A stretch of DNA of 64,000 bases. It comes from Pohlia nutans (lineage: Eukaryota > Streptophyta > Bryopsida > Bryales > Mniaceae). Position numbers and translations under genes: made by a program. The notes below the pieces were generated by a model. It searched no databases. It was not told where the DNA came from and worked only from the letters and a program-made list of their open reading frames with translations. Where the stretch lies: positions 11,924,501 through 11,988,500 of the forward strand of contig CM040107.1 of assembly GCA_022496805.1 (NCBI GenBank), given 5' to 3'. Every line of letters starts with the position of its first letter. Position 1 is the first letter of the stretch. Positions 20,115 through 33,254 of this stretch are shown piece after piece.

Positions 20115-22964
20115 ATGGATGCACATAAACCTGCAGAATTTGCTAAGCATGTTCTTATATTGCCTCCAGACGTCGTTGTTTGCGACGGGATTCCTCGCTC
20201 AAAATGGTATTTCAAAGCAGTCACTCTACACAACAATGAAGGTTTGGACATTGCCAAAGCATTGTGCCTGAACGTTGATCCGTCTATCGTGGTTGATAGT
20301 GACGACAAGCCTCTTGGAGATGATCGAGTTGCCGTCCAAATTGCGGAGTCATTATGGGAGGAAGAAGTTCCATCCGGATGGATGTGGTCAATTCACTCCT
20401 CGGACATAAAACAAGTCTTCCTAGATGGCGTTAGTCTCTATGACCATGCCCAGAAGCATGGGTACAAGGTGGCCATGAAAGCTCTTAATCATAGAGGTTG
20501 CAAAGGCGTAAGTTCCTAGGAGACCTTCCGTGGAAGAATAAAGACTGAAGTTCCTACCAAGAAGGAGGCTCTCCTTGCTCCTGAAGCAATCACTGCAGTC
20601 TTCACTCAAACATTTTGTGAGAGGAATTGCTTGCAGCCCTTTCCACGCGGGCAGATTCAAGTCATTTGAACTCAACTACATGTGAACAATGAAGTATATA
20701 TTTGGAAGAAGTGTCTTCTTGAGGTGCATAGGCAGATCCACAAGGATGTTGCTGGCAAATAGTGGATAACCTTGAAAGGTAGGGAAGTTTGTTCCACGGC
20801 CTCATGGACCATTCACGAGATATCAAAAGCTACCTTCTATAGGTACAGAGATATAGCCAAAATGGGAAACAAACGGAGGTGCATGGGAATGTGGGGTTGA
20901 AAAAACGGCGGCTATATACTATCCAAGCCACTGCCACACTTTGAACGCTAACAGTTTCTGATGTTGACAAAATGCCCCACAAATCCAAAACGCTCCCATC
21001 AGGTGAAAAGATCCCAGCAATGGTTTTGCCATCTGCTTTTCGTTGGAGTGACAAGTTGAAACACATCAATGAGGCAAATGTTGCCTTCGATTTGCAGTCA
21101 ATTTCTTCAAGTGGATTGAGCAACATTCGACATGCTTCTTTCCTAGAATACCCTCCAAAGGCTCGTCGAGATAGTTACTCCTTATGTCGCTTGTGTGATA
21201 AATACAGGCAGTTGCGGAGCGCTTGCACTCCGCTATCATATGCACAAGAGAAGTGGAACCTGGCATTAGATAACCACCTCAGAGCCCAAAAAGCACATAT
21301 GGAACTTTACTATTTCAATCGTACCCTTTCCAAAAATGAACCTCACAGGATGCTAACTATCATCCATGATAAAATGGATCACTTCAAAACCGCGTCCCCA
21401 CACTTTTTGCACAAGACCAAAGCTACAGACTCTTTCATGAGAATGTTCGTTGCATTTACAGGATTGATTGCTCACGGTCATGGAGATGTTCGATATGCGC
21501 ACTATGGCCTTGACATCTTCCCAACGAATTCCAACCATACCATCGGGTCAATTGCAAAGCTTTTGCGTGATCATGAAGAACCACCAAGGAATTCCTCTCG
21601 TAAGTTGTTCTCGGAGGAGGATATGGAATTTGCATTAACCAAGGCGGTTCTACAGGGTTTGGAACTTGCTTGGACTCCCTTCTTTCTGTGCGAGAGGTAT
21701 TGGTCCCAGCTTTTTCTTGCCCCCAGTATTGGTCTTGCAACTAGATAATGCTTTAGGTGACAATAAGAATAGATGGGTCTTCGCCTTTTGTTCACTCCTC
21801 ATATACAAAGGCATTTTCCGCGAAGTGTACACCAACTTCCTCATAGTTGGAGACACACACGAAGACATTGATGCCATGTTCGGCCGATGGAGTGAGAGGT
21901 TGAAGACCAATAACTATCCGACAGTTCCAAGACTCATGAAATCCTTCATGGAGTGTGAAGCACACCCTGTGATTCCACATTTTATTGAGGAGGTTCCTGA
22001 TTTCAAGCATTTTGTTGATGGATATTTAGGTTCAGGCGGCGATTTTTTATCGGGTCATTCTAAGTCCCAGCAATTCAAGTTCTATATGGATTCTAGTGGG
22101 TGGCCTTTGATGGAGTACAAAAATTTGTGTACGGACAATACCTGGTTGCGAGAGCACGGCAACGGGATTCACTTGTGGTCTAAAACTAAAGACATGAGAC
22201 CAAGATTTCCCAGCGGTGATTCCCTTCCTCTAATTCCCCAAAAGATGCGTTCACTTGATAAGATTAAGAGAGGTTTGAACCGTTTTATTTCACACTGGAA
22301 CGGAATGGCGGACGACGATCTCTCAGGAGAATTCAGACGGAAGAATGATCCTTTAAAAGAATGTTGGAAAGGTATTAGAACTGCTCTCGATGCTGCACTG
22401 GAATCACGTGAAGGATTACTACAAGGATTTTGGCCGGCTTCAAAGATCATTCATCACGAGTCTGATCAGATGCGGAGGGATGGCACACTGCAAGAAGAGG
22501 ATGTAGAGGATGCACCATTTGTTGGACGTAAACGTGATAGTCCACGCGCTTCATTTGGTGTCAATCGCGATATATTTGCAGGTTATTTTGTTGCAGTCCG
22601 CCCTATTGACCGTGACGTAAGGCCATTTTGGCTTGCCAGAGCAATAACAAACTCGAGTCCAGATCCGAATCATTTGCATATGATCCAAATTCAATATTGG
22701 ACGCCTGCTTCTGAATGACATATCAATATGGAATCATATGATGGATTGGACACAAAAAAAGGCAACGTGTGGCGCGAAGGTCGAGCCCTAAACCCAACGT
22801 GGTCTAGCATGAACTGTATTATTACTGCTTGGAAGCCACAAATGCCAGAAGGAACTTCTGATCCAAAGGTGGCAATTCCAAAGCCACAAATTGACATCAT
22901 CAAGGCATCACTGGAAGCTTTTACGGTTGAATCCGGGGATGACGCATCTATTGCGGAGGAATGA
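20115..22964 (+). pseudogene. Decayed DUF7869-type (transposase-like) gene
   Basis: A broken plus-strand gene in several frames. 20115-20519 starts MDAHKPAEF and ends at a stop. 20520-20970 holds relics including ISKATFYRYRDIAKMGNKRR. 20972-21748 begins MPHKSKTLPSGEKIPAMVLP and contains LSNIRHASFLEY and IIHDKMDHFKTASPHF. A frameshift near the C run at about 21720 moves to the frame from 21666, which reads VLQLDNALGDNKNRWVFAF and VGDTHEDIDAMF, the two hallmark blocks of DUF7869 proteins (LDN..ENKN and VGHTHEDID). That frame stops at 22716-22718 and continues in frame to 22964. Such proteins are widespread in plant and algal genomes and are thought to be transposase-like; biochemical function is not established to my knowledge. 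This copy has at least two stops and two frame changes. Confidence 0.75.
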
Positions 22965-23848
22965 GTAATTTATAGATATAGAAGTTCTCTTTGTTGTAGA
23001 GAGTGGCGAAGATTAGACTTTTGAGATGGATGAATAGTTGATACGTATATTAGTTGTCTTAGTTGTACAGTGTAGCGATGAATGCACTACGAATTTGCTT
23101 GTTTTTAGATGTTTAGATATATATACTTTATCAATTTTATTAAAATAGATTGGCAATGTATTGATTGTTGATTATTATTAATAGCATACTTGACTGTTTT
23201 CATTATTTTTTTCCAACATAATTCACTAGGAACTTTGAATTGAATTTTTGTTTAAGATGTTTCATTTATTTTCGCATGCGACTATCAGTTTTTCAATAAA
23301 TGTTGGAATTGTTGACATTGCGGATTACTATGGTCTCTCTAGATTTTGAATGAGATGGATTAATTCAAAGATTCTTTGTTGGTCGTCCTACTCCCTAAAT
23401 CTAAGAATAGTAATTTCAAATGTGTTTTGGCATTTACAAGTCTCAATTCAGGAATGCTAGCTTGTGACCCTAGGAGCGTGAGCTTGAGATCCTAAGAGTC
23501 TGAGAGCACAGAAAAATTTCATGTATTTTTAATTTTTTCACGGAAGGACCTATGACCGTGGGATCTTGTTATTTTGCGTTTTTTAGGGTGAATGCGGATG
23601 TTTAGAACGGCCAATTACTTCATATGCTACATTTGTGCAATTTGATCATTAAAACTCAACGGTTTAGGGTTTAGGGTTTAGGCATAGAAAATTAAAACAC
23701 TAAAAAGTGAAGAAAACAAATCAATGAGGTTGGAGAATAGGGTTTCGGGTGTGGAGTACAACATCGATGTCTAAAATCCAAAGTAGTGGCCCTTTTAGTC
23801 TCACTACGAACATGATAAAGAAAGAAGTACAAGTATGAGTAGAGAACA
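22965..23848. other. AT-rich intergenic with telomere-like motif
   Basis: No gene. Three consecutive TTTAGGG units at about 23661-23682. Short words such as GACCGTGGGATCTTG (about 23552) match the degenerate TGACCGTG tract at 56.4-56.6 kb. Confidence 0.5.
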
Positions 23849-24969
23849 TCAAAGTTTTGCTAAGTCATCACTAGAATTACCTGTACTAGTAGACTCTGAG
23901 CAAAAGCTAGATGTAGAGTGGTTTGGTGAACTAAATCCCTCACAATCAGACTCCTCAGCCTTAACGTCAAGGTATACTAGTGCCTCCGAGTTCAAATCCT
24001 TTGGCTGTGAAATGTGATCTCTAATTCCTTGACATGCAAACGCTTGTGCAACCGGCTCAATGTAGATTGGCAAAACAAAAGATTTAGGTGGGCTCTCCAA
24101 AAACTCAGGCCTTGCAAAAAATGGCCTTTGTGAATAAGAAGTCGTGGGCTTTATTTTTCTACACAAAACAATAAAAATAGAGATGATAACACCTTCATCC
24201 TTTAAACAAAGACGATATTGACTTCATTGAATTCAAATTTACTTACTGAATCGAGATTTCTTCAATACTCGAGCGACCGCTGTCGGAATTGCGTCTGGGT
24301 CTTCCGATGCAAATGATGAAGCAACAATTGGCTCAGGTTTTGGTTTGCGTGCACGTCGCATCGATAAAAGCAATCCATCAAATTGGGCTTGGTCCTCCTC
24401 GAGTGCTTCGATATGGCGTTGCACACGGCGATATGCCAACAACGAAGCCCCTGTTTCAATGCCCACAAAGAAGTTTATAAACACTAAAAACGATAAAATG
24501 AATGAGCATTTAACAGATTTGAATACTGGCGAGTTTTAGCCACAATGGTGCGTGATTGGGACACTTGGCCATCGAGAGCAGAGCCATCTAGAGCTGGATC
24601 CAGGCACCACGATCAACTTATAGTGACGCGCTGGCACCCAAGGGAAATTCCGCCGACAACCATACTGTGATCACCTCCACGATTGGATAGGAATTGGCCT
24701 TCCTACAGTTATACTACACACACGCCTGGAGTCAATGCGGTAGCACCCGCACCACCAACTCCAGGAAACCACGACGACGATCAAAGAAGTGGTATAGCCT
24801 TAGTGACCACAAAGTGCGTAGTATGATACCCGAGCAGTGTAAGGGAACACAACGAGCCATTCCACCAATAGCACTGACGAGAAGACACGAGCTGACAAAG
24901 CAACAAAAGGAGCCGGTACACTACTGACAGTGCTATGACACCACTATCCTGAACACTACTAGCAATGGC

Positions 24970-26640
24970 GTGATGCCCTGAGGGCAATCCCAACACTCCA
25001 AAATCCTGATTCCGAAACTAGGCATGTAGGGTCTGGATAGGCCACGCCACATTGTTGCTCTTTTAGCGAGCAAGGGGGATATACAGAATGAAGCAAGAGG
25101 ACAGACCTGTGTCCAGAAAGACCAAGACCAACAGACATACATAGTTCTGGTGTGACACCACGACCATGAGCACGAAACTAGCGTACCTAGCACGACACTG
25201 AAGTAATCCAGCACCAACAATAACATGAACACCATCTGGATTACTATACGCTTGGCCTAGACATAGTGACCCTAAATCGCTTTTTACGGTCACATAATTG
25301 GATAGCATAATTTAGACGTTGACCGTGAAACACCATGAGGCAGTACAACACTAGCACTTAGGGTCTTGAGAAGCACGAAACGCGGTACTCACTCCCCTTA
25401 ACGAAGACATCTGCCCCAACCGCATTATCAGCACTCTTTTAATCATGATTTCGAACGTTCATTAAGGGACAGGTCTCGCCACAGCGTCGCGAGATGTGAG
25501 CACGCTGGACATAGAAATCGTTTCGCGTGGCCAGAATGTACGCAACAACGCCTTGACCAGCACACTTGAAGCAATGGACACACTTGACCAACACACTTGA
25601 AGCAATGGACACACTTGACCAGCACACTTGAAGCACGTGGTAAACTTCTACAAGCATGCCTCTATGGCAATCCATCACCAAATGAACTGTGATCTCCAAA
25701 TCCCAATTACCAGGGGCTTGGCCTCACCACAGTCACCACAATATGAGAGAACTGGGCTATTGAAATGCTAGAAAATTCCATGACCCGGACGTAGAAATAC
25801 CACGAGCCAGGACACCAATATCAATGGCGTGATCAGGGTTTTAGAAAAGCACTTACTCACTGGCCCTTTAACGAAGCCATCGGTCCCGAGGGCAATCCCA
25901 GCACTCTCAAAATCATGATTCCAAACGCGTCCACTATGGCACTGGCCTCGCCAGAGTGTCACGAGATGCGAGCACGAAACCACTGAAATGGTAGAGAATT
26001 TCAAGGGCGTCATCAAGGATTAGAACAAGCACGCAAGGCATCGGCCCCGAGGGCAATCCCAGCGCTCTCAAAATTATGATTCCAAACGCGTCATCTAAAG
26101 GACAGGCCTCGCCAGACTGTCACGAGGTGCGAGCACGAAACCATTGAAATGGTAGAGAATTTCAAGGGCGTCATCAATGATTAGGACATGCACTCAAGGC
26201 ATCGGCCCCGAGGGCAGTCCCAGCACCGTGGGCATCATGATTCCTAGGTCGTCCATTGAGGAATAGGCATCGCCTAGAGTCCCGAAATGCGAGCACTGAT
26301 GACGTACAGAATGCCAGAGCTATACCCATAAACATCAAAACTAGAATACCTGCAGCAAAGCTATGAGACCACGAGCCAAAGCATGCAATAACCGTACTAC
26401 GAACAACGCTCGAGGGCAATCCAACATCGATGATGCAAGATCATCGATTACTAAAGGCCTAGCCTCGCCTTAAAATAAGAGCACTGGGCCACTAAAAAAA
26501 TAGCAAAATCCTTGACCTGGTTCAAAAACCACTACGAGGCAGCACGAGCAATGCCACAGGACTTTGTAAAAAAACATCAACCCTCGGGGGGAATCCCAAG
26601 ACTTGTAAATCAAAATCCCAACCTTGGATATAAAGGGACA
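24970..26640. repeat. Repeats in intron 11 of copy B
   Basis: A segment with TCGGCCCCGAGGGCAATCCC then AGC.CTCTCAAAAT.ATGATT recurs at about 25880, 26041 and 26211, with weaker copies at about 24979, 26409 and 26581. Around 25560-25640 a 33-bp unit (CACACTTGAAGCAATGGACA type) is repeated three times. TCGG..CCGA dyads of the same kind occur in introns of the second paralogue. ORFs here are minor. Confidence 0.7.
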
Positions 26641-26916
26641 TGTCTCGCCCGAGGGACAGTTCGAGCAATGGCAATGACGCCGCAGGCCAATACATGACGA
26701 TCACAGTACGAGCAGGATACAAGCACGATAGGAGCCAACGCGATGGCAGCGAAGGATACAGCCAGCGATACCGAAAGCATGGACTCGCATCGCCACATTA
26801 AAGATTTTCTATTAAGAAGAATTGAACAAGAAATTCAAAAACTAGATAGAATGGGAGAGAAATTAAATATTAAATAAAACCAAGACATAAAGAAAATGAA
26901 TGGAGGTAAAATGCAC

Positions 26917-27627
26917 ATGTCATGGCGGTGCAATCGAGGACGACATCATTGGGCCTAGAGGAGGCCTGAATCAACATTTGATGGAATTGACTGTCCCTCT
27001 CACAAGGGCCTCGCCAAGGCCTACTTCCATTGATGCTTTGCATGGCCTTCGTGGTGAAATTCTGCAACATGTCATCACAACCCAGGTCTAATCCAATTGC
27101 CTCAAGGGCTGGGATAGATTGAAATGAAAAACGTGCACGAGCGCTCTGCGGCAACACTCGAACCAAAAGATACACACCAAAGCGCTGAGTCTGCAACAGA
27201 CGTAACGAAGAGAGTTAGTTGATGAAAGCATCAAAACATTAACAACTCATTGAAAAATAGCTAGATACTGAGCACTCACAGTTTTGAGAGAGTTGACAGG
27301 TCATGCCACATGGAGCCTGTTCATGCAAGTCCAGTCCTTGAACAACGTAAATCCCGTAGCTTCACTGTATCCAAAGATGTTGGCTTTCGTTGACTGTTTG
27401 TATGGATGGACTATAGTAATAGCGCCATCATCGACCAAATGATTGTCTGCAAAGTCAAATATGGGGTCGAGCCAATCATCCTCAGTTGCATTCCACGAGG
27501 GAATTTGTCGTGGTGGATCTGAGATAGTTGGAACAGGCAAGTTCTCCGGCATGTCCACAATAATCAAATCCACACATGGTTCCTTACACGATTCCCCTTT
27601 GAATACTCGTGGTTGGTCCGCATTGTG
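26917..27627 (-). other. Exons 10-11 of copy B: methyltransferase-like core
   Basis: Exon 10 (27280-27627) reads CVDLIIVDMPENLPVP (about 27534-27575), the place of motif IV, then LVDDGAITIVHPY and FTLFKDWTCMNRL. Exon 11 (26917-27190) ends NDVVLDCTAMT (26917-26949), the place of motif I, and exon 12 (24243-24450) continues with SLLAYRRVQRHIEALEEDQ, matching the 'GR..IGIE.D' block that follows motif I. Motif IV before motif I is the beta-class order of N4-cytosine/N6-adenine methyltransferases. The catalytic DPPY is DMPE here, lacking the aromatic residue, so activity is doubtful. TGA 27301-27303 interrupts exon 10. Confidence 0.55.
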
Positions 27628-29818
27628 CTAGAACATAGAAAAAAACACACTTTAGTAAACAGACAGTTCCACACAGGCCTAAACAAACAGATTTGAAATA
27701 CATGGGGTTCATGAAGGTAGTCTCGAATCTTACCTCATCCAAGAAGTTTTGGATCTCCACAAACAATTTAGGAAGAGGATCATCACCGTTCTGTGGAAGA
27801 GCAGCTGCAACTGAAGTGTTGAGCACCAATTCGTCGATTTGATGGTCCTCTCCTAAGTCTACCAATTCACGCATTTGGCCACAAAATGCCTTGTCTTGTG
27901 ACAGCTCCAAGTTCTCAGAGTCTCATTTAGTACCCCTTTGCTCTTGGCTTCGGTGCTATGATTCTGCATCCACAACACTAGAAGAAGTTGGCTTTGGAAC
28001 TTCCTTTACCTTAGGACTTTGTTTCTTCTCTTCTTTGTTCGCAATCTTTAGTGCTACCCTCTCGATCTTGGCTTGTTCACGAGCCACAACCTTCTCTTGA
28101 TGAGTGGTGATTTTCATGGCATTCTTTCTGTCCTCAGCTTCAACCTTGGCAATGAGTTTAATTCGTGCCTCTTCATCAAGATTCTCCAATTCACCACCTA
28201 ACAAGGCAGGTTTATCTGCAGTCTCCGCCGTGGATTTGAGATCTCTTTCACCTGCATGAACATAACCCAATACACAATCCAAATACCACCCAACTCCCTT
28301 GAGATGTCTGCTGTTCCACGTTTTCAGCTGGGGTATAGAGAACATGCAGCTCTTGGAATGCCGATCCATCCAAGTTGTCAAGAACACAGGAAGGTCTGCC
28401 TTGGCAATGGCATTCTTTGCAAGAAGCTCGTGCATGAAATACCTGGAGTCAAATCATAGACAATACTTGTTACACATGATACAAACTTTTAAGATTTTAG
28501 CTTCAGAATATGGATTGCATTATCCAAATCATAAAAATATAAATTTACCTATAAACCATGCGTTTGACCACAAGTTCACTGCCTTTGTACTCTTTGAAGG
28601 AATCTGATTTCTTGAAATGCTCTGTTCCCTTGTAGATTGTTGGAAAAGCTTTGTCCCAAAGCTTGACACGCCAAGACTCAATAAACTGAGAAATAGTTCT
28701 AGGTTCGGTGGGGACACCCATGTTCAACGGAACGTTATCCTTGTGCACAATAGTCTCAAACAACTCCACTGCGGAGTCCTCAATCTACAAGAAAATTGTA
28801 TTTATATTAAAACCATGAAGATAGAGAGTTGAATCAATTGCAACAAAGCTAAAGACATGAAAGAAACCAATAACATTTCAATCCAACACTTACTCCTGCC
28901 TACCATGCGGCTCCTGTAACAAACGTATTGAGGCAATCCTGGTTTACAGGTCTAGAAAGGAATCAAACTACCTCTCTAGTGTGAACAGAGGAGTTCCACC
29001 ATTTCAACCATCGTAATTTGTGATGAGGAGGGACAGAGGTTGTGGCAATTAGCTGCAGTTTCTTTAATGTCAACTCTAACTGCGATGCGTTCATACTCCA
29101 ATGTCGTTCAATCTGCAAATGCAAAACAAATACACACATTAATAAAATGACTATAAACGAATGGCAAATAGTAAGGAAATGTAAATATGTCTTATACCTC
29201 CTGAAGAAATTCCGGTCGATGCGCAGGGTTGGCAACTGCGGTCATCTTGCCCAACTTCGTAACCAATTTTGATGTCTTCTCTTTGATGCCAAGCTTCATT
29301 GCAGTTGTGATGCCTTTGGGTGTGACATCCTCTGGTTTAGTTTCCTCTCGGTACACAAGTACGGCAGTGTCGCCTGCTGCAGCAATCTCTTGCTGCAAAA
29401 CAAACCAATTTTAGTTTATGTATCTAGATTTCATTTCAAAACCAAGTACTAGAATTAAAGCATGAGCACATTTTCAGTGGAGATGAGAGTCATTCAATAT
29501 AGTGGAGAGGAGAGTCATACCCGAAACATTAGAGCTGTAAAAACATCTGCTTGCAACGAATACCACCCTCTCTTAACAGAATTCTGACATCTGTACAATT
29601 CTTGACGACTGAGTAGCTCAGAGAAGTGTTCCAACGGCATCGTACCGAACTTGCAAACTTGATATAGTTGGTGCACCAGGTTTGTTTTCACGTGTGAAAA
29701 TTCTGTCAACGTAAAAAACATCGCATATGTCCACTGATGATTAGTTCATGTCAACTTGGATACAAAGATTGAAAAAAAACTGAAATGTAATTAAATTGAT
29801 AGAAGATTTGCCACTCAC

Positions 29819-30456
29819 TTGTGAATATCGTTCATGACGTTCATGAGCATGTCAACTCGACCTTTTGTCTCTAGAATTATAGTATCCACCGAGTAGTGCC
29901 ATGACCGAACATTGCAGTAAAGTCTCGTGATATGATTCATCCATGCAATGCGTCGATGATTCCCATCACAAATAGAGAACATCTTACCCTTCATGAACCG
30001 CAAGGAATCTTGGAAATCGAAGTACTCATCAAATTTGTCACTTTCTGATTGCCATATCGGTCCCCAATCACTTCGATCTTTAGATGTCACATGCTCACCA
30101 ATGCCTTGCTCATTCGTCAGTGATACATAGAAGACACAAGCACCGTCACGATAGCCATTCACAAATTCTTGTTCAAGCTTCACCAGGTCACATTGCAATG
30201 CTGGCCTTACCATAGGCATTACAACAAGCCTGCAGAGAGGAATGTTGTGTCGTGAGATGTTTAATGGTTGCAAGCGAAGAGCAGCCAGAGCTGCAACTGT
30301 GTTCAGCTTTTGAGATCGGCGAATATCATCTTCGTTGTTCCCATGAACTGTGTGGATGCCGGGAGTGTCCTCGTCTTCGTCATCTCCAATTGGGGGTTGA
30401 AGGGTATCGCTCTCCTCCTTGGCATCGTCCGAACACTACACCGCTGTCACGGGATC
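29819..30456 (-). other. Exon 3 of copy B: ParB/sulfiredoxin-like domain
   Basis: After a Asp/Glu-rich lead-in this exon reads LQPLNISRHNIPLCRLVVMP, then LVKLEQEFVNGYRDG, then VFYVSL, and finally MFSICDGNHRRIAWM (DGNHRR at 29950-29967), followed by a beta-alpha pair. ParB N-terminal domains share this order: IPL...I.P, a helix with E..I..G, a strand, and V.DG.HR..A. The DGNHRR block with the preceding strand is the clearest landmark. Assigned by eye; no helix-turn-helix parS-binding domain is seen after it. TAG at 30436-30438 lies near the exon start. Donor at 29813-29818 is a consensus GTGAGT. Confidence 0.55.
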
Positions 30457-30914
30457 CTACATGCAATTATAAAAAATGAACATCAGAATTAAGGTCTAAA
30501 GAATTATATACATGGGTACATAAGATCACCGCAAGCTCACGAGCTCAGCACATCAGGAGCCCAACGCACTACGAGCCCAATGCACCTTAACTACATCACA
30601 AAACCATCAATACTTGAGAGTGACGCCACGAGGCTACACCCAGCCCGCCCGCAGCACGAGTTGGACCACGACATTGCTAGCTCGTCACTGCTCACTACTC
30701 CAAGCTACAATTAGGAGAAATGCCCAAGGGCAGTTTCAGGACCTCAATGTCAAGATCACTATGTCATCAAAATTAGGATTAGAATCACCACAAAGGCTAG
30801 CAATGTAAGGACTAACGACATGGAGAGTAAAGCAAGCAACCCAGCACATGACCAGCCCCTGCGTCAAAACTCAAACACGACTTGAACTCAGTCGCCTAAT
30901 CTAAGGGACTGTCT

Positions 30915-33254
30915 TTGCCCAAGATCGGACTGCCGGTTCCGGATAAGTTGGTGCGCCCGGTTGCTCCTACCAATGCGGGACATAGGGAGCAGCTGCGGAA
31001 GGATTTGCACAAAATTGGTTGTGAGGAATTGCTGTACCTACCATGGGATCTCCACAGTGATGCTATGTTGCAGGAGTTAGGTGGAAAACCGGTACCGGCG
31101 GAATTCCGGGATAGCGAAATCCGGGGGCAGTGGAAGGAGTGGACCTCGAAACACTGGCGCGTGACGTACAAGTTCCTTAACAGCCCGTTTGGATGCGACA
31201 AGACCAAGCAGCATTCCGGATGGAAGAAGGAAAGGTTTTCTCAACCGGTTTCAGACAAGGATGGATTCCGGGTGGAGGACTGCATAGACGACCGGGAGAG
31301 GCGCCTGCTGCGGTTTCTGGTGCCTATTTTGAGCCCGGACAAACCCACCACCTGCACGATCAAGCTGATGAAGGCCATTTATGAGGCCTACCTCAACAAC
31401 CAGAAGACCGGACGGGGACTCATCGTGGACAAGATGGTGGTCCGGGAAGCGCGCAAACTCGGAAACAAGAAGGGATGTCCTCTAACCCCTTCTCTGTTTC
31501 ATTTGTATGACAAGCACGGATGTCTCACGGCCAGGGAGAGAGAGCAATGGGAGAACTACCGGAGGATCATGAACCGGGAGCCGCCAACGGCCCGGGAGGG
31601 GAATCCGGATGAGAGCGAGGACGAGGACAGCCCGGACGAGGAAGAACGGGAAGAGCAGGAAGGAAGAAGAGCGGACGAACAAGCAGCGGTCAATCCGGAT
31701 ATGGAGGAAGGCCAACCGGGGCCCTCGGAGACCCGAGCAGAAGAGGAGGAACCGGGTCAGAAGACACCGGTGAAGGCGGTCCACTTTAGGGCGCGCACCC
31801 GACGCCAACTCAAGAAACTCCAGGAGACTCTGGACGAATTGGAGTCCGAGGAGAAACCGAACCAGGAGACACCACCCCGAGGGCAGGTGAAGAGGCACCT
31901 GAGGATTCCGGAAGAAGAAGAGGAGGAAGTGGACCAGGACCACGACAAGATTGTGACCGGGGTTAGGGTACCACCGAAGAAGAAGCACAGGAAGACGACA
32001 CCGGTGGATAGCCGGAGAAAGAGAGGACGGGCACCGGAGTCGAACGGACGTCAGAAGAACGTCAAGGTGAAAACCAAGAGGGCGCGAGATTCGAAACCGG
32101 TGCGGGACGAAGAGGAGTACCCGGAGGAGATCCGGACTTATGAGCAGGCTCCCCGGAATGCAGGACCGAAACTGGAAGACATCCCCCTACGAGAATCGGA
32201 GGAGGACTTCCTCAAACCGGTCATGGAGGCATTAGAGACGATGGAAGGTAAGTACCGTCCCATCTGTACTTCGATGAAGGAAGTTGGGCGTATCATCCGA
32301 AGTACACAGGTGGAGAGGTACCCGGAGATTGTCCGGAAAATGGGGAAGGAAGTAGACAAGCTCCGGAGGGAAGCTTCGAAAAGGAACCTGGTACTGATAA
32401 GGCAACATGATGAGATCCGGGCTCTGGAGGAGCAGAAGTCGCCCACTTACTGGCTCCTCGCGTCGCTATTCAAACCAGATAGGGAGGCACAGACGGAGGC
32501 CCGGTTGTACCGCGAGAAGGTGGTCGAAGCTGGATTGGACGGTGCTGCCGAGGTGACGAATGTGGTAAAGAAGTACGCCGCAAGGGTCGAAGCAAGGTTG
32601 GTGGAATTCCGGAAACTGCTGGCGGAGCATCAAGCAAGATTCCCATCCGGGTCCGAACCGGATGAGAGGGTGGCAAATCAGAGAGGTATGAATGCACCCT
32701 TAGCCAGTAGTGAATTGTTGGCCGCATTCCATGTATCATAGGATGCAGCCAAAACGCGGGAGATGGATAGGATGATGGCCGGAGGCCAATCCACTCCGGA
32801 ACAGACTTCAACCGCTTGCGAGTCCGGAGGTGAGTATGCCGCGGAGGAATCCGGATGCCAGTATCAGAGGGGACCAGTCGGAGGCCAGCCTGGCTAATTT
32901 GGCAGACCAGGATGCTGATTTGGCGGAAACCGGAACCACCCCGGGTAGGAAGTTAGGACCCAGGGAAGACCAGGAGGTGGACGGCCAACCTGATGCAGGT
33001 GGCCAGGAAGACAGGACGGATGCCGGTGAGCCAGAGGAGTACGAAATGGATGCGAGCAAACCAGAGGAACACGAGACCTAGGAGGACGAGCCGGATGGAA
33101 GTCAACCAGAGTCTGAGGGGGAAGGTGACCAGGGGGAAGTCTGGGAGCGCCGGTCCAAGAAGAAGGAGGATGCTTCCCCGAAGTCCAACCAGGAAGAGGA
33201 TGGGGGCTCTGATGGCGACCGGGTCAATGGCCCGGAGGGGCAGGAAGATCAATA
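30915..33254 (+). mobile_element. Gag-like ORF of a nested element in intron 2 of copy B
   Basis: A 608-codon frame (30915-32741), on the strand opposite to the host gene, continues after a TAG at 32739-32741 and a frame change near 32830 to 33254 (another TAG at 33079-33081). N-terminal 200 residues are globular (WKEWTSKHWRVTYKFL, FLVPILSPDKP, LTPSLFHLYDKHGCLT). The middle is very rich in Glu, Lys and Arg (several EEEEEE-like runs, basic KKKHRKT) and the C-terminal third is helical and charged. This is how gag-like or element-specific nucleic-acid-binding ORFs look, but I recognise no zinc knuckle and no pol follows. CCGG words are strikingly frequent. It could be a non-autonomous LTR element; LTRs were not identified. 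Confidence 0.45.

Noticed and set aside
23985..24005. tRNA B-box-like GTTCAAATCC
   Set aside because: It lies in the last coding exon of copy B, with no A box or cloverleaf around it.
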